From NCBI GenBank assembly GCA_944389745.1, contig CALXNM010000010.1:1-54286 (forward strand): a stretch of 54,286 nt of DNA. Reading direction: 5' to 3'. The notes below the pieces were generated by a model. The model was not told the DNA's origin and searched no databases. It worked only from the letters and a program-made list of their open reading frames with translations. Below are positions 1 through 6,408 of this stretch, in pieces. Each line of letters opens with the position of its first letter. The stretch's first letter is position 1. Made by a program: the position numbers and the translations under genes. The stretch comes from an uncultured Clostridia bacterium. GTDB taxonomy: Bacteria; Bacillota; Clostridia; TANB77; CAG-508.

Positions 1-27
1 TATAACATTTAGAGAAGAAAAAGAAAA

Positions 28-73
28 GGCACTAAATTTAATTAGTGCCAGTGTGAAACGAAGTTTCACTTTT
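28..73. terminator. Tandem hairpins, terminator-like
   Basis: GGCACTAA (28-35) pairs with TTAGTGCC (42-49). GTGAAAC (53-59) pairs with GTTTCAC (63-69) around a GAA loop and is followed by TTTT. Read rightwards the second hairpin is a plausible intrinsic terminator for a gene left of the window; both hairpins also lie downstream of the minus-strand gene that ends at 160. Confidence 0.5.
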
Positions 74-103
74 GTTCCAAAATTTCAAAGTGCAATCTTA
101 TTG

Positions 104-132
104 TTTTAAAGTGCAAAAATTGCACTTTAAAA
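104..132. repeat. Perfect 12-bp inverted repeat
   Basis: TTTTAAAGTGCA (104-115) and TGCACTTTAAAA (121-132) are exact inverse complements around a 5-nt loop. The stem carries A and T tracts at its ends, so it may terminate transcription in either direction between the minus-strand gene at 160-453 and whatever lies to the left. Confidence 0.6.
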
Positions 133-159
133 TTGAAGAGCAAATGATCAATATAAAAG

Positions 160-453
160 CTATTCATCAAAACATCCCATAACCAATTGTGAACCATCAA
201 CAAATCCATTTCTATAATACTTTTCATTCCAATAGCATATATAGTCCATAAAATTTTTATCAAGCTTATCTAATTGTTTCTTAACATATTTTTTATTTTG
301 TTTTGGAACATTTTTTAAAATATTTTCAATTATTTCGTCAAAATTTATATTATGTTTTTTATCTTCTTCAGTTAAATATCCTAATTCAGTTTCCTCTCTA
401 TAACTTAACCATTCTCTTAAAATATCATCATTTACTTCTCTAAAATTATTCAT
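160..453 (-). CDS. Hypothetical protein, 97 aa
   Basis: I do not recognise this protein. It is 97 residues, highly charged and probably mostly helical, with no signal peptide, membrane segment or cysteine motif that suggests a function; the middle is rich in Lys and Asn and the C-terminal part is Tyr-rich. The start is supported by a GGAGG box 7 nt upstream of the ATG on the minus strand, so I take it as a real gene. It lies beside a likely attachment-site scar (547-701), so it may be cargo of an integrated element. Confidence 0.6.
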   Translation of the reverse strand: MNNFREVNDDILREWLSYREETELGYLTEEDKKHNINFDEIIENILKNVPKQNKKYVKKQLDKLDKNFMDYICYWNEKYYRNGFVDGSQLVMGCFDE

Positions 454-546
454 AACAATCCTCCAATTTTATAAAAATAATATATATATCAAAACGATAT
501 AATGAGTGAACTTTTAGTCAATGTGATATACAAAATTTAAAATTTT

Positions 547-600
547 GGGGACACAATGGGGACAAAAGTACCCAAAATTGACTTAAAATCACTTAAAAAC
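547..600 (+). repeat. Tandem GGGGACA and ACTTAAAA repeats
   Basis: GGGGACACAAT (547-557) is followed directly by GGGGACAAAAG (558-568), and ACTTAAAATC (581-590) directly by ACTTAAAAAC (591-600). Short direct repeats of this kind next to an att core are typical arm-type binding sites for tyrosine recombinases. Seen: the repeats. Inferred: the recombinase role, because no integrase gene is in the window. Confidence 0.45.
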
Positions 601-684
601 ACATAACTTATAAATCAATAAAACCATTGAAATATAAGCAAAAACTATCAGTTTCAATAAAATTCAAAAATTGCTGATAATACC

Positions 685-701
685 CTCATAACCCGAAGGT
701 C
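685..701 (+). other. Initiator-tRNA fragment, candidate att core
   Basis: CTCATAACCCGAAGGTC is identical to the anticodon-loop to variable-loop part of bacterial initiator tRNA (fMet). The flanks do not continue the tRNA: the left arm of the anticodon stem is missing and no cloverleaf can be drawn. This is what remains at the distal end of an element that integrated at the anticodon loop of a tRNA gene. The 454-774 stretch holds this site, the repeats at 547-600 and, at its right end, the arsC-family promoter. Confidence 0.6.
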
Positions 702-738
702 TTACTGGAACGCACTAGCTCATTAACCCAATATCTGC

Positions 739-768
739 TATAATATAAAAAAATAATATAAAAGGAGG
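739..768 (+). promoter_or_regulatory. -10 box and RBS of the ArsC-family gene
   Basis: TATAAT at 739-744 is a consensus -10 box and AAGGAGG at 762-768 a consensus Shine-Dalgarno, 6 nt before the ATG at 775. No good -35 box is visible 17 nt upstream of the -10. Confidence 0.55.
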
Positions 769-774
769 AACATT

Positions 775-1134
775 ATGAATAATCTATTTATTGAATATCC
801 AAAATGCTCAACATGTCAAAAAGCAAAGAATTGGCTAGAAGCTAACAATATAAAATATGAGGATAGAAATATAGTAGAAAATAATCCAACAGAAAAAGAA
901 TTAACAGAATGGATACAAACAAGTGGCAAAGAAATAAAAAAATGGTTTAATACTAGTGGTTTAAAGTATAAATCTTTGAATTTAAAAGAAAAACTTCCCA
1001 ATATGACAGATGAAGAAAAAATTAAATTGTTAGCTAGTGATGGTATGCTTGTAAAAAGACCTATATTGATAAGTGATAAAGGAATATTAATTGGATTTAG
1101 AGAAGCGGGATGGCAAGAGATATTATTAGACTAG
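775..1134 (+). CDS. ArsC/Spx-family reductase-like protein
   Basis: 119 aa, the usual size of the ArsC/Spx/YffB thioredoxin-fold family. The N-terminal strand leads into C11-S-T-C14, the CxxC redox site, and K94-R95-P96 matches the conserved basic-proline loop (VxRPI) that positions the substrate. Members are either glutaredoxin-dependent arsenate reductases, redox-sensing RNA-polymerase-binding regulators (Spx, MgsR) or uncharacterised thiol oxidoreductases. The CxxC fits Spx or YffB as well as ArsC, and no arsenic genes are nearby, so I leave the function open. It is monocistronic, with its own -10 box and a terminator hairpin after the stop. Confidence 0.85.
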   Translation: MNNLFIEYPKCSTCQKAKNWLEANNIKYEDRNIVENNPTEKELTEWIQTSGKEIKKWFNTSGLKYKSLNLKEKLPNMTDEEKIKLLASDGMLVKRPILISDKGILIGFREAGWQEILLD

Positions 1135-1144
1135 TGATATTGTG

Positions 1145-1180
1145 AAATGTGGTAATAACTGTTGTTAAATACCACATTTT
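1145..1180 (+). terminator. Intrinsic terminator after the ArsC-family gene
   Basis: AAATGTGGTA (1145-1154) pairs perfectly with TACCACATTT (1170-1179) across a 15-nt loop, followed by a short T-rich tail. Confidence 0.55.
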
Positions 1181-1223
1181 GTGATATAAAATATAGTAGA
1201 TCTTTAATTAAACGGAGGAGAAC

Positions 1224-2174
1224 ATGGAAAATATTAGGCCTTTTGTAAAATGGGCTGGTGGAAAGAGAGACTTAATACCACAATTAAGAAATTTTTATCC
1301 ATTTGAATTAGAAAATAATGAAATAAATAGATATGTAGAGCCTTTTGTTGGAGGAGGAGCTATATTAATAAATATATTACAAAAATATAATGTGCATGAA
1401 GCTTATGTCTTTGATATTAATGCTGATTTAATCAATTGCTACAATGTAATAAAAAATAATGTCGAGCAATTAATAGATGAATTAAAAACAAAACAAGATG
1501 AGTTCTTAAAATTAAACATGGAAGAAAGAAGTGCTTATTTCTATGATGTTAGAAAAGAATACAATTCATATACAATCCAAGAGCAGGAAATAAATATAAA
1601 AAGGGCTTCAGAGTTTATATTTTTAAATAGGACATGTTTTAATGGATTATATAGGGTGAATAAAAAAGGCGAATTTAATGTGCCATGTGGCAAATATAAA
1701 AATCCTACAATTTGTGATGAAGATAATTTAAGAGGTTTATCAGATCTAATAAAAGATGTACAATTTCAATGTGGGGATTATAAAGAGAGTGAAAAGTATA
1801 TTGATAACAATACATTCGTATATTTTGACCCTCCATATAGACCTTTATCAGATACATCTGGATTTACTTCTTATTCTAAAGAGGATTTTAATGATGAGAA
1901 TCAAAAGCAACTTGCACAATATTTTAGAGAGTTAAATGAAAAAGGTGCAAAATTAATGTTATCTAATTCTAATCCTAAAAATACAAATGAAAACGATGAT
2001 TTTTTCGAAAAATTATATAATGGATTTAATATCAATGAGATATATGCAAAAAGAATGATTAATGCTAATGCTAAAGATAGAGGAGAAATATCAGAATTGC
2101 TTATTACAAATTACAAGGAGACAGAAGAATGTATTCAGGAAAATTCTATTTTTCAAAAGACGGCTTTAAATTGA
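1224..2174 (+). CDS. dpnM: DNA adenine methyltransferase, DpnM/Dam type
   Basis: 316 aa, D12-class N6-adenine methyltransferase. FVKWAGGKR (residues 7-15) is the S-adenosylmethionine-binding motif I of the Dam/DpnM family and D202-P203-P204-Y205 is the catalytic DPPY. In the DpnII system this enzyme methylates the adenine of GATC on both strands and so protects host DNA. A CGGAGGAG box sits just before the ATG. The 3' end overlaps the next gene by 46 bp, so the two are probably translationally coupled. Length and motifs are intact, so I expect an active enzyme. Specificity for GATC is inferred from the DpnII-like partner encoded next to it. Confidence 0.93.
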   Translation: MENIRPFVKWAGGKRDLIPQLRNFYPFELENNEINRYVEPFVGGGAILINILQKYNVHEAYVFDINADLINCYNVIKNNVEQLIDELKTKQDEFLKLNMEERSAYFYDVRKEYNSYTIQEQEINIKRASEFIFLNRTCFNGLYRVNKKGEFNVPCGKYKNPTICDEDNLRGLSDLIKDVQFQCGDYKESEKYIDNNTFVYFDPPYRPLSDTSGFTSYSKEDFNDENQKQLAQYFRELNEKGAKLMLSNSNPKNTNENDDFFEKLYNGFNINEIYAKRMINANAKDRGEISELLITNYKETEECIQENSIFQKTALN

Positions 2175-3790
2175 TAGAAGACGATACTTTTGATGCTTTA
2201 AAAGAATTTGATGATAAAAGTATAAATATGATTTTTGCGGATCCACCATATTTTTTATCGAGTGGAGGAATTACTTGTAGTGGTGGAAAAATGGTAAGTG
2301 TAAATAAAGGTGATTGGGATAAAAGTTTATCAGCAAAGGAAAAATATGAGTTTAATAAAAAATGGATTCGTGAATGTTTTAGAATTTTAAAAGATGAAGG
2401 CACTATATGGATAAGTGGAACATTGCATAATATTTATTCTATAGGTATGGCTTTGGAAGCAGAAAACTTTAAAATTTTAAACAATATTACATGGCAAAAA
2501 TCTAATCCACCACCTAACCTAGCTTGCAAAACATTTACACATTCTACTGAAACAATCTTATGGGCCAAAAAGAATTTATCAAAGGTTAAATATAAGTTTA
2601 ATTATGAATTAATGAAACAAATGAACAATAACAAACAAATGAAAGATGTATGGACTACTTCATTAACAAAACCGTCTGAAAAAAAGCAAGGAAAGCATCC
2701 AACTCAAAAACCGTTGGAAATACTAGAAAGAATAGTATTAGCATCGACTGAAGAACATGATATAATATTAGATCCCTTTTGCGGAAGTAGTACTACAGGA
2801 ATAGCAGCTAATAAACATAAGAGAAACTATATAGGAATAGATAATTCAAAAGAATATTTAGATTTATCAATAAGAAGATATGAAGAATTAGAGGAGGAAA
2901 GAATGTCTAGAAATTTTAAAGATTGGATTTCAGAATTTGAGGATAGTATTGCAAGCTGGAAATATTATACTGATTTTGAGAAAGTATATAACAATGTAAA
3001 TAAAATTAAAAACGAACTTAACTTGCTAAATGGATTAATAGGAAGCAAGAATATTGAAGAAGATTTTAAAAATTTAGTAAATGAATATCCTAATGTATTA
3101 AAAGCAATACCAATCTTAATAGCTAAAAGAGAAAATATTGTTATTATAAAAGATGCAATACAAGACTATTATTATAATTTTAATAAAATGAATTATTCAA
3201 TAGATGATTACATATTGTTTATGAGAAAGACAGGAATTTTTGATTTATTAGAAAATCATTTAGTATCAAATTTGTATGACTATGTTACTGGCGTTGAAGT
3301 TGGAATGGACACTAATGCGAGAAAAAATAGAACAGGCGATGCAATGGAAGATTTAGTAGAAAGTTATATAGTAAAGGCTGGATTCGTAAAGGACTACAAT
3401 TATTATAAAGAAGTAACATCTACAAAATTAAAAGAAAAATGGAATATAGATTTAAAAGAAATATTGAAAAATATAGATGCATCAACCAATAATAAAAAAG
3501 TAAAAATGGCTGAGAAAAGGTTTGATTTTGTTATAGAAAATAATCATACATTGTATCTAATTGAAACAAATTTTTATGGTTCTCAAGGTTCTAAGTTAAA
3601 TGAAACAGCTAGAAGCTATAAAATGTTAAATGAAGAATTGAAAAAAATAAAAGGAGTAAAATTTGTATGGTTCACAGATGGCAAAGGCTGGAACAGTGCA
3701 AAAGGAAATCTAGAAGAAACTTTTAATGAAATGGAAGATATTTACAATATTAAAGAAATGAAAGAAAACATAATGAGTAAGATATTTTAA
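2129..3790 (+). CDS. dpnA-dpnB: Fused DpnA methyltransferase and DpnII endonuclease
   Basis: 553 aa, a single uninterrupted frame. Residues 1 to about 258 are a beta-class amino-methyltransferase like DpnA (M2.DpnII): DPPY at 38-41, then NGDWDK-like and TQKP segments, then DPFCGSSTT starting at 215. Residues 259-553 match the DpnII restriction endonuclease, including WKYYTDF, LIGSKNI, LVSNL.DYVTGVEVGMDTN and RKNRTGDAME; D466, E479 and N481 (FD...ETN) are the likely catalytic set. In the known DpnII operon these are two proteins. Met259 is preceded by GAGGAGG (2891-2897), so a separate endonuclease of 295 aa can also be made from 2903. The start at 2129 has an AAGGAGA box. Together with the upstream DpnM this is a complete GATC restriction-modification system. 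Confidence 0.9.
   Translation: MYSGKFYFSKDGFKLIEDDTFDALKEFDDKSINMIFADPPYFLSSGGITCSGGKMVSVNKGDWDKSLSAKEKYEFNKKWIRECFRILKDEGTIWISGTLHNIYSIGMALEAENFKILNNITWQKSNPPPNLACKTFTHSTETILWAKKNLSKVKYKFNYELMKQMNNNKQMKDVWTTSLTKPSEKKQGKHPTQKPLEILERIVLASTEEHDIILDPFCGSSTTGIAANKHKRNYIGIDNSKEYLDLSIRRYEELEEERMSRNFKDWISEFEDSIASWKYYTDFEKVYNNVNKIKNELNLLNGLIGSKNIEEDFKNLVNEYPNVLKAIPILIAKRENIVIIKDAIQDYYYNFNKMNYSIDDYILFMRKTGIFDLLENHLVSNLYDYVTGVEVGMDTNARKNRTGDAMEDLVESYIVKAGFVKDYNYYKEVTSTKLKEKWNIDLKEILKNIDASTNNKKVKMAEKRFDFVIENNHTLYLIETNFYGSQGSKLNETARSYKMLNEELKKIKGVKFVWFTDGKGWNSAKGNLEETFNEMEDIYNIKEMKENIMSKIF
2891..2905 (+). promoter_or_regulatory. Internal RBS and start of the endonuclease part
   Basis: GAGGAGG at 2891-2897 lies 5 nt before an in-frame ATG at 2903, exactly where DpnII-type endonucleases begin. 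It is a full-strength Shine-Dalgarno inside an open frame, suggesting that the endonuclease can be made both as part of the fusion and alone. Confidence 0.7.
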
Positions 3791-3823
3791 TTTAATATAT
3801 AAAAAAATAGAGATATAAAATGG

Positions 3824-3857
3824 GGGCAACTTTTTTTAGGTTGCTCTTTATTTTATT
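3824..3857 (+). terminator. Terminator after the restriction-modification operon
   Basis: GGGCAAC (3824-3830) pairs with GTTGCTC (3840-3846, one G-T pair) across a T-rich loop and is followed by TTTATTTTATT. Confidence 0.65.
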
Positions 3858-3966
3858 ATATAGGAAAAATCGACAGATTTTTGCTATATAACAAGCTTAA
3901 GTTACCTTGGGCTGTGCATATTCGCGAAGCGAAATGCACATGTGGCGAAGCCACTTTTCTTATAAT
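3852..3966 (+). repeat. Structured direct repeat, copy 1
   Basis: A 115-bp unit, repeated at 5118-5229 in the same orientation. It holds three hairpins: AAAAATC/GATTTTT with a GACA loop (3865-3882); a 12-bp hairpin based on TGTGC/GCACA with a GAA loop and one bulged A (3913-3940); and GTGGC-GAA-GCCAC (3942-3954). The conserved linear part between the first two is AACAAGNTTAAGTTACC. The unit ends just before the RBS of the downstream methyltransferase. Confidence 0.75.
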
Positions 3967-3984
3967 ATAAAGGAGGAGTGCATA

Positions 3985-4713
3985 TTGATATTTAACCCAG
4001 AAGGATTTGACTTAGAAAAAACGACATTGTGGAGTTTTAAAGAAAGGGGGAAATGGGCTACACATAAAGGAGATTATAGAGGAAATTGCCCACCACAAGT
4101 GCCAAGAAATTTAATATTAAAATATACAAGAGAAAAAGATATTGTATTAGACCCATTTTGTGGGAGTGGTACAACAATGATAGAATGCAAACTATTAAAT
4201 AGAAAGGGAATTGGTATAGATGTAAGCGTAGATGCTTTGATACTGGCAAAAAACAGATTGAACTTCAAATACAAAACAGTATATGAACCAAAATTAATAA
4301 GGGCAGATTCAACTAACTTACAAAGTATAATTCCAAATGAAAAAATAGACTTTATATTTGCACATCCGCCATATGCAGATGCAATAAAATATAGTGAAGA
4401 TATAAAAGAAGATATATCAAGGCTTAATCTACAAGAATTTTTAAATCAAATGAATTTATTTGCAAAAGAATGTTTTAGAATCTTAAAAAAAGATAAAGTA
4501 TGTTCAATTTTAATAGGAGACATTAGAAAAAATAGAAATGTTATTCCATTAGGATTTTATATCATGGATATTTTTATTCAAACAGGTTTCAAATTAAAAG
4601 AAATAATAATAAAAGAACAACACAATTGTAAAATGAATGAATATTGGAAAAATAAAAACATTGATTTTTATTTATTAGCTCATGAGTATGTATTTATATT
4701 GAAGAAATTATAA
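3985..4713 (+). CDS. Orphan DNA methyltransferase with HPPY motif
   Basis: 242 aa from the TTG at 3985, chosen because AGGAGG (3971-3976) lies 8 nt upstream; the longer frame back to 3907 would translate the hairpins of the repeat. DPFCGSGTT (from residue 56) is the S-adenosylmethionine loop and H127-P-P-Y is the catalytic motif IV, in which the usual Asp, Asn or Ser is His. The sequence before motif I (LWSF.ERG.WATHKGDYRG) and the tail (LLAHEYVFILKK) belong to a family of N4-cytosine/N6-adenine methyltransferases in which HPPY is normal, as I recall it, so the enzyme is probably functional. Motif order I then IV. No partner endonuclease is visible. The gene is bracketed by the two structured repeats, suggesting gain as a unit. 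Confidence 0.82.
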   Translation: MIFNPEGFDLEKTTLWSFKERGKWATHKGDYRGNCPPQVPRNLILKYTREKDIVLDPFCGSGTTMIECKLLNRKGIGIDVSVDALILAKNRLNFKYKTVYEPKLIRADSTNLQSIIPNEKIDFIFAHPPYADAIKYSEDIKEDISRLNLQEFLNQMNLFAKECFRILKKDKVCSILIGDIRKNRNVIPLGFYIMDIFIQTGFKLKEIIIKEQHNCKMNEYWKNKNIDFYLLAHEYVFILKKL

Positions 4714-4801
4714 TAGATTATTGAAGAATGATATTTCAGAGTTAAGTATAGATGATGCAAAGAATTTATGCGATTTCATTAGATCTTAATTTATAAATAT
4801 C

Positions 4802-4866
4802 AAACTATATGGTAAGAATTTAAGGACGAATATAACTTCGTAGTTAACCTCTTACCATAATAGTTT
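4802..4866. repeat. Long stem-loop in the 4714-5117 spacer
   Basis: AAACTATATGGTAAG (4802-4816) pairs with 4851-4866 over 15 bp with one bulged base. The 34-nt loop contains a smaller hairpin (ACGAA/TTCGT). Just upstream, about 4725-4788, one frame reads a 23-residue fragment ending SIDDAKNLCDFIRS before a stop, possibly the tail of a lost gene. The rest of 4714-5117 is non-coding. Confidence 0.5.
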
Positions 4867-4876
4867 AGACTTTTCC

Positions 4877-5057
4877 ACCTTTTTATAACTATTTAAAAAT
4901 TTCACGACCTCATCTTCTTTTACACACAATAACTTTTAAAAAATTTAATATATAAATTATAAATAATTTAATCATTATTAACTATAGTAACTTAAAACCA
5001 TTATATAAAATGTAAATTGTAAATATAATATTCATATGATAATAGTTATAAAAAGGT
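4877..5057. repeat. Terminal-inverted-repeat-like pair, MITE candidate
   Basis: ACCTTTTTATAACTATT (4877-4893) is the exact inverse complement of 5041-5057, and weak pairing continues outwards (CC against GG, TTTAG against CTTAA). The roughly 150 bp between the arms is very AT-rich and non-coding. This looks like a miniature inverted-repeat element, but no target-site duplication is obvious. Confidence 0.4.
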
Positions 5058-5117
5058 AGTGGGCTTAAAACTTTATATTTAATTTAACTTGTAAAATAAC
5101 TTAACAAGACCCATTTT

Positions 5118-5229
5118 TTTATTACGTAGGAAAATCGATAGATTTTTCCGGAGTAACAAGGTTAAGTTACCCACGCCTGTGCGATTGCTTAGCAATCTGC
5201 ACATATGGCGAAGCCACTTTCCTTATAAT
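5118..5229 (+). repeat. Structured direct repeat, copy 2
   Basis: A 112-bp partner of 3852-3966. The first hairpin is AAAATC/GATTTT with a GATA loop. The main hairpin keeps TGTGC/GCACA, but its upper stem is GATTGC/GCAATC with a TTA loop instead of ATTTCGC-type pairs (5178-5203). TGGC-GAA-GCCA is conserved. The right edge covers the stop codon of the minus-strand gene that ends at 5223. Confidence 0.75.
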
Positions 5230-5729
5230 TTGATTTCAAATTCAATGCTGTTTAGTTTTGAAATTTCAAAATCTGTTTGTCTAATTTTTTCTTCTAGTTG
5301 TAATATTTTAGATTTTATTTCATCAGGATTATAATTGATGTCTTGAATTTGAAAGTATGAGTTATTTACTTCTGTTACTCTTTGTTTAGAACTACGATGA
5401 TTTAATAAAGTATTTAAATTATTTTTTAGCTTTCTTAAATTAGTGTTTTCTACTATGGCTGATTGAATTGTTTGACCGTTAGATAATTTAAATAAATTAT
5501 TTTTTTCGTAAAGTATTGTTTTTAATGATGTTATTTCTTTTGTTAACTTTTGAACCTCTAGATATTCTTCTTGAAAGTCTTTCTTGTTGTCTTCAATTAT
5601 ATTAGTAGTACCGTTTAACTCCTGGATTGTAGTGTTAAAGACGTGTTCTCTTAGTGAATAAAATAATGATATGTATTGTTTTTCTTTTTCTTCGATTAAA
5701 GACATTAAACTTGATAAATTTATTTTCAT
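5223..5729 (-). CDS. DIP1984/DUF6847-like coiled-coil protein
   Basis: 168 aa, almost wholly helical with heptad-like spacing of Leu and Ile at about residues 45-80 and 140-165. The central segment (LSNGQTIQSAIVENTNLRKL, then an Arg-Ser turn) resembles the conserved G.TI..AI..R..L core of the DIP1984 (DUF6847) family, whose function is not known. The assignment is from memory of the pattern and is tentative. AAGGAGGT stands 8 nt before the ATG on the minus strand. There is no signal peptide, so it is probably cytoplasmic. Its stop codon lies inside structured repeat copy 2, so the end of the protein may have been reshaped by insertion of that repeat. Confidence 0.6.
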   Translation of the reverse strand: MKINLSSLMSLIEEKEKQYISLFYSLREHVFNTTIQELNGTTNIIEDNKKDFQEEYLEVQKLTKEITSLKTILYEKNNLFKLSNGQTIQSAIVENTNLRKLKNNLNTLLNHRSSKQRVTEVNNSYFQIQDINYNPDEIKSKILQLEEKIRQTDFEISKLNSIEFEIKL

Positions 5730-5773
5730 TTCTATTACCTCCTTGATTTATTTTTATTATAAGGCAGGTAAAA

Positions 5774-5826
5774 CAAAAAAAGGTCGCATAAAAAGCGACA
5801 AAAAAATAACGCTACAAAATAGCGTT
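5774..5826 (-). terminator. Two tandem terminators for the HTH-like gene
   Basis: On the minus strand, AACGCTA-loop-TAGCGTT (5808-5826) is followed by A and seven T; the hairpin includes the stop codon of the gene. A second hairpin, GTCGC/GCGAC (5783-5799), is followed by CTTTTTTT. Both are good intrinsic terminators. Confidence 0.8.
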
Positions 5827-6180
5827 GCAGTATGTAAATAAATAATCGTTTATGATATTTAAATCATAAATGTTATTTTCTATACAGAAAGATATAATTA
5901 GGTCAAATTTGTTTGAACTAAGAGAGTAACCAGCTGAGTTTAACAAAGTGTTAAAATCTGTTTTGTTTAATCTCAAAGATAAACAGAGTTTGATTATTAT
6001 ATTTTTTCTGGGAATGTAATTTTTATTACATCTTATTTTAGAAAACAACTTACGATCAATATCTACAGATTTGTAAATTTCAGAATCTTTTTGACCACTT
6101 TTATCTATAAAATAGAAAAGTGTTTCATTAAAACTCTTTGATTTACTACAATTTAAATATTCATAGATTTTTTTATCCAT
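5812..6180 (-). CDS. Small HTH-like regulator-type protein
   Basis: 122 aa from the ATG at 6180, which follows GGAGGTG at the right spacing; the frame stays open further upstream but without an RBS. The core (QKDSEIYKSVDIDRKLFSKIRCNKNYIPRKNIIIKLC and LLNSAGYSL, in two parts) follows the five-helix layout of Xre/Cro-like DNA-binding domains: helix, turn, recognition helix with Arg and Lys, then a helix pair. Proteins of this type are common in Firmicutes as solitary small genes, often beside stress or defence genes; their targets are unknown. The C-terminal third is an extra helical domain. The gene ends in two tandem terminators, one of them overlapping its last codons. Confidence 0.7.
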   Translation of the reverse strand: MDKKIYEYLNCSKSKSFNETLFYFIDKSGQKDSEIYKSVDIDRKLFSKIRCNKNYIPRKNIIIKLCLSLRLNKTDFNTLLNSAGYSLSSNKFDLIISFCIENNIYDLNIINDYLFTYCNAIL

Positions 6181-6408
6181 AAAAAAAACACCTCCAAAAT
6201 ACAACATTTCGATAATAGATTCTTAATAATCTTCCATGTACTAACCCGAGGGTTTTTGAATATTTAAATTGTGATATTATTGTAGCATATAATTTTCGAA
6301 AAAACAAGGGTGAGGTTGAATAAAAATCTGCAAAAAAATAGACCAAGGTACGGGATTTGTCACTGTATCGAGGCCTAATAACAGTATAGTAATTTTCAAG
6401 CAAATATG

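Noticed and set aside
66..263. 65-aa minus-strand frame
   Set aside because: It overlaps the better-supported 97-aa gene in another frame and translates the inverted repeat at 104-132; no RBS.
670..720. Complete tRNA-fMet gene
   Set aside because: Only 17 bases match; acceptor, D and T arms and the left anticodon-stem arm are missing.
3907..3984. N-terminal extension of the orphan methyltransferase
   Set aside because: It would translate the hairpins of the direct repeat and lies before a consensus RBS placed for the TTG at 3985.
4802..4866. Integron attC site
   Set aside because: The stem-loop lacks the conserved core-site ends and extrahelical-base pattern, and there is no integrase or cassette array.
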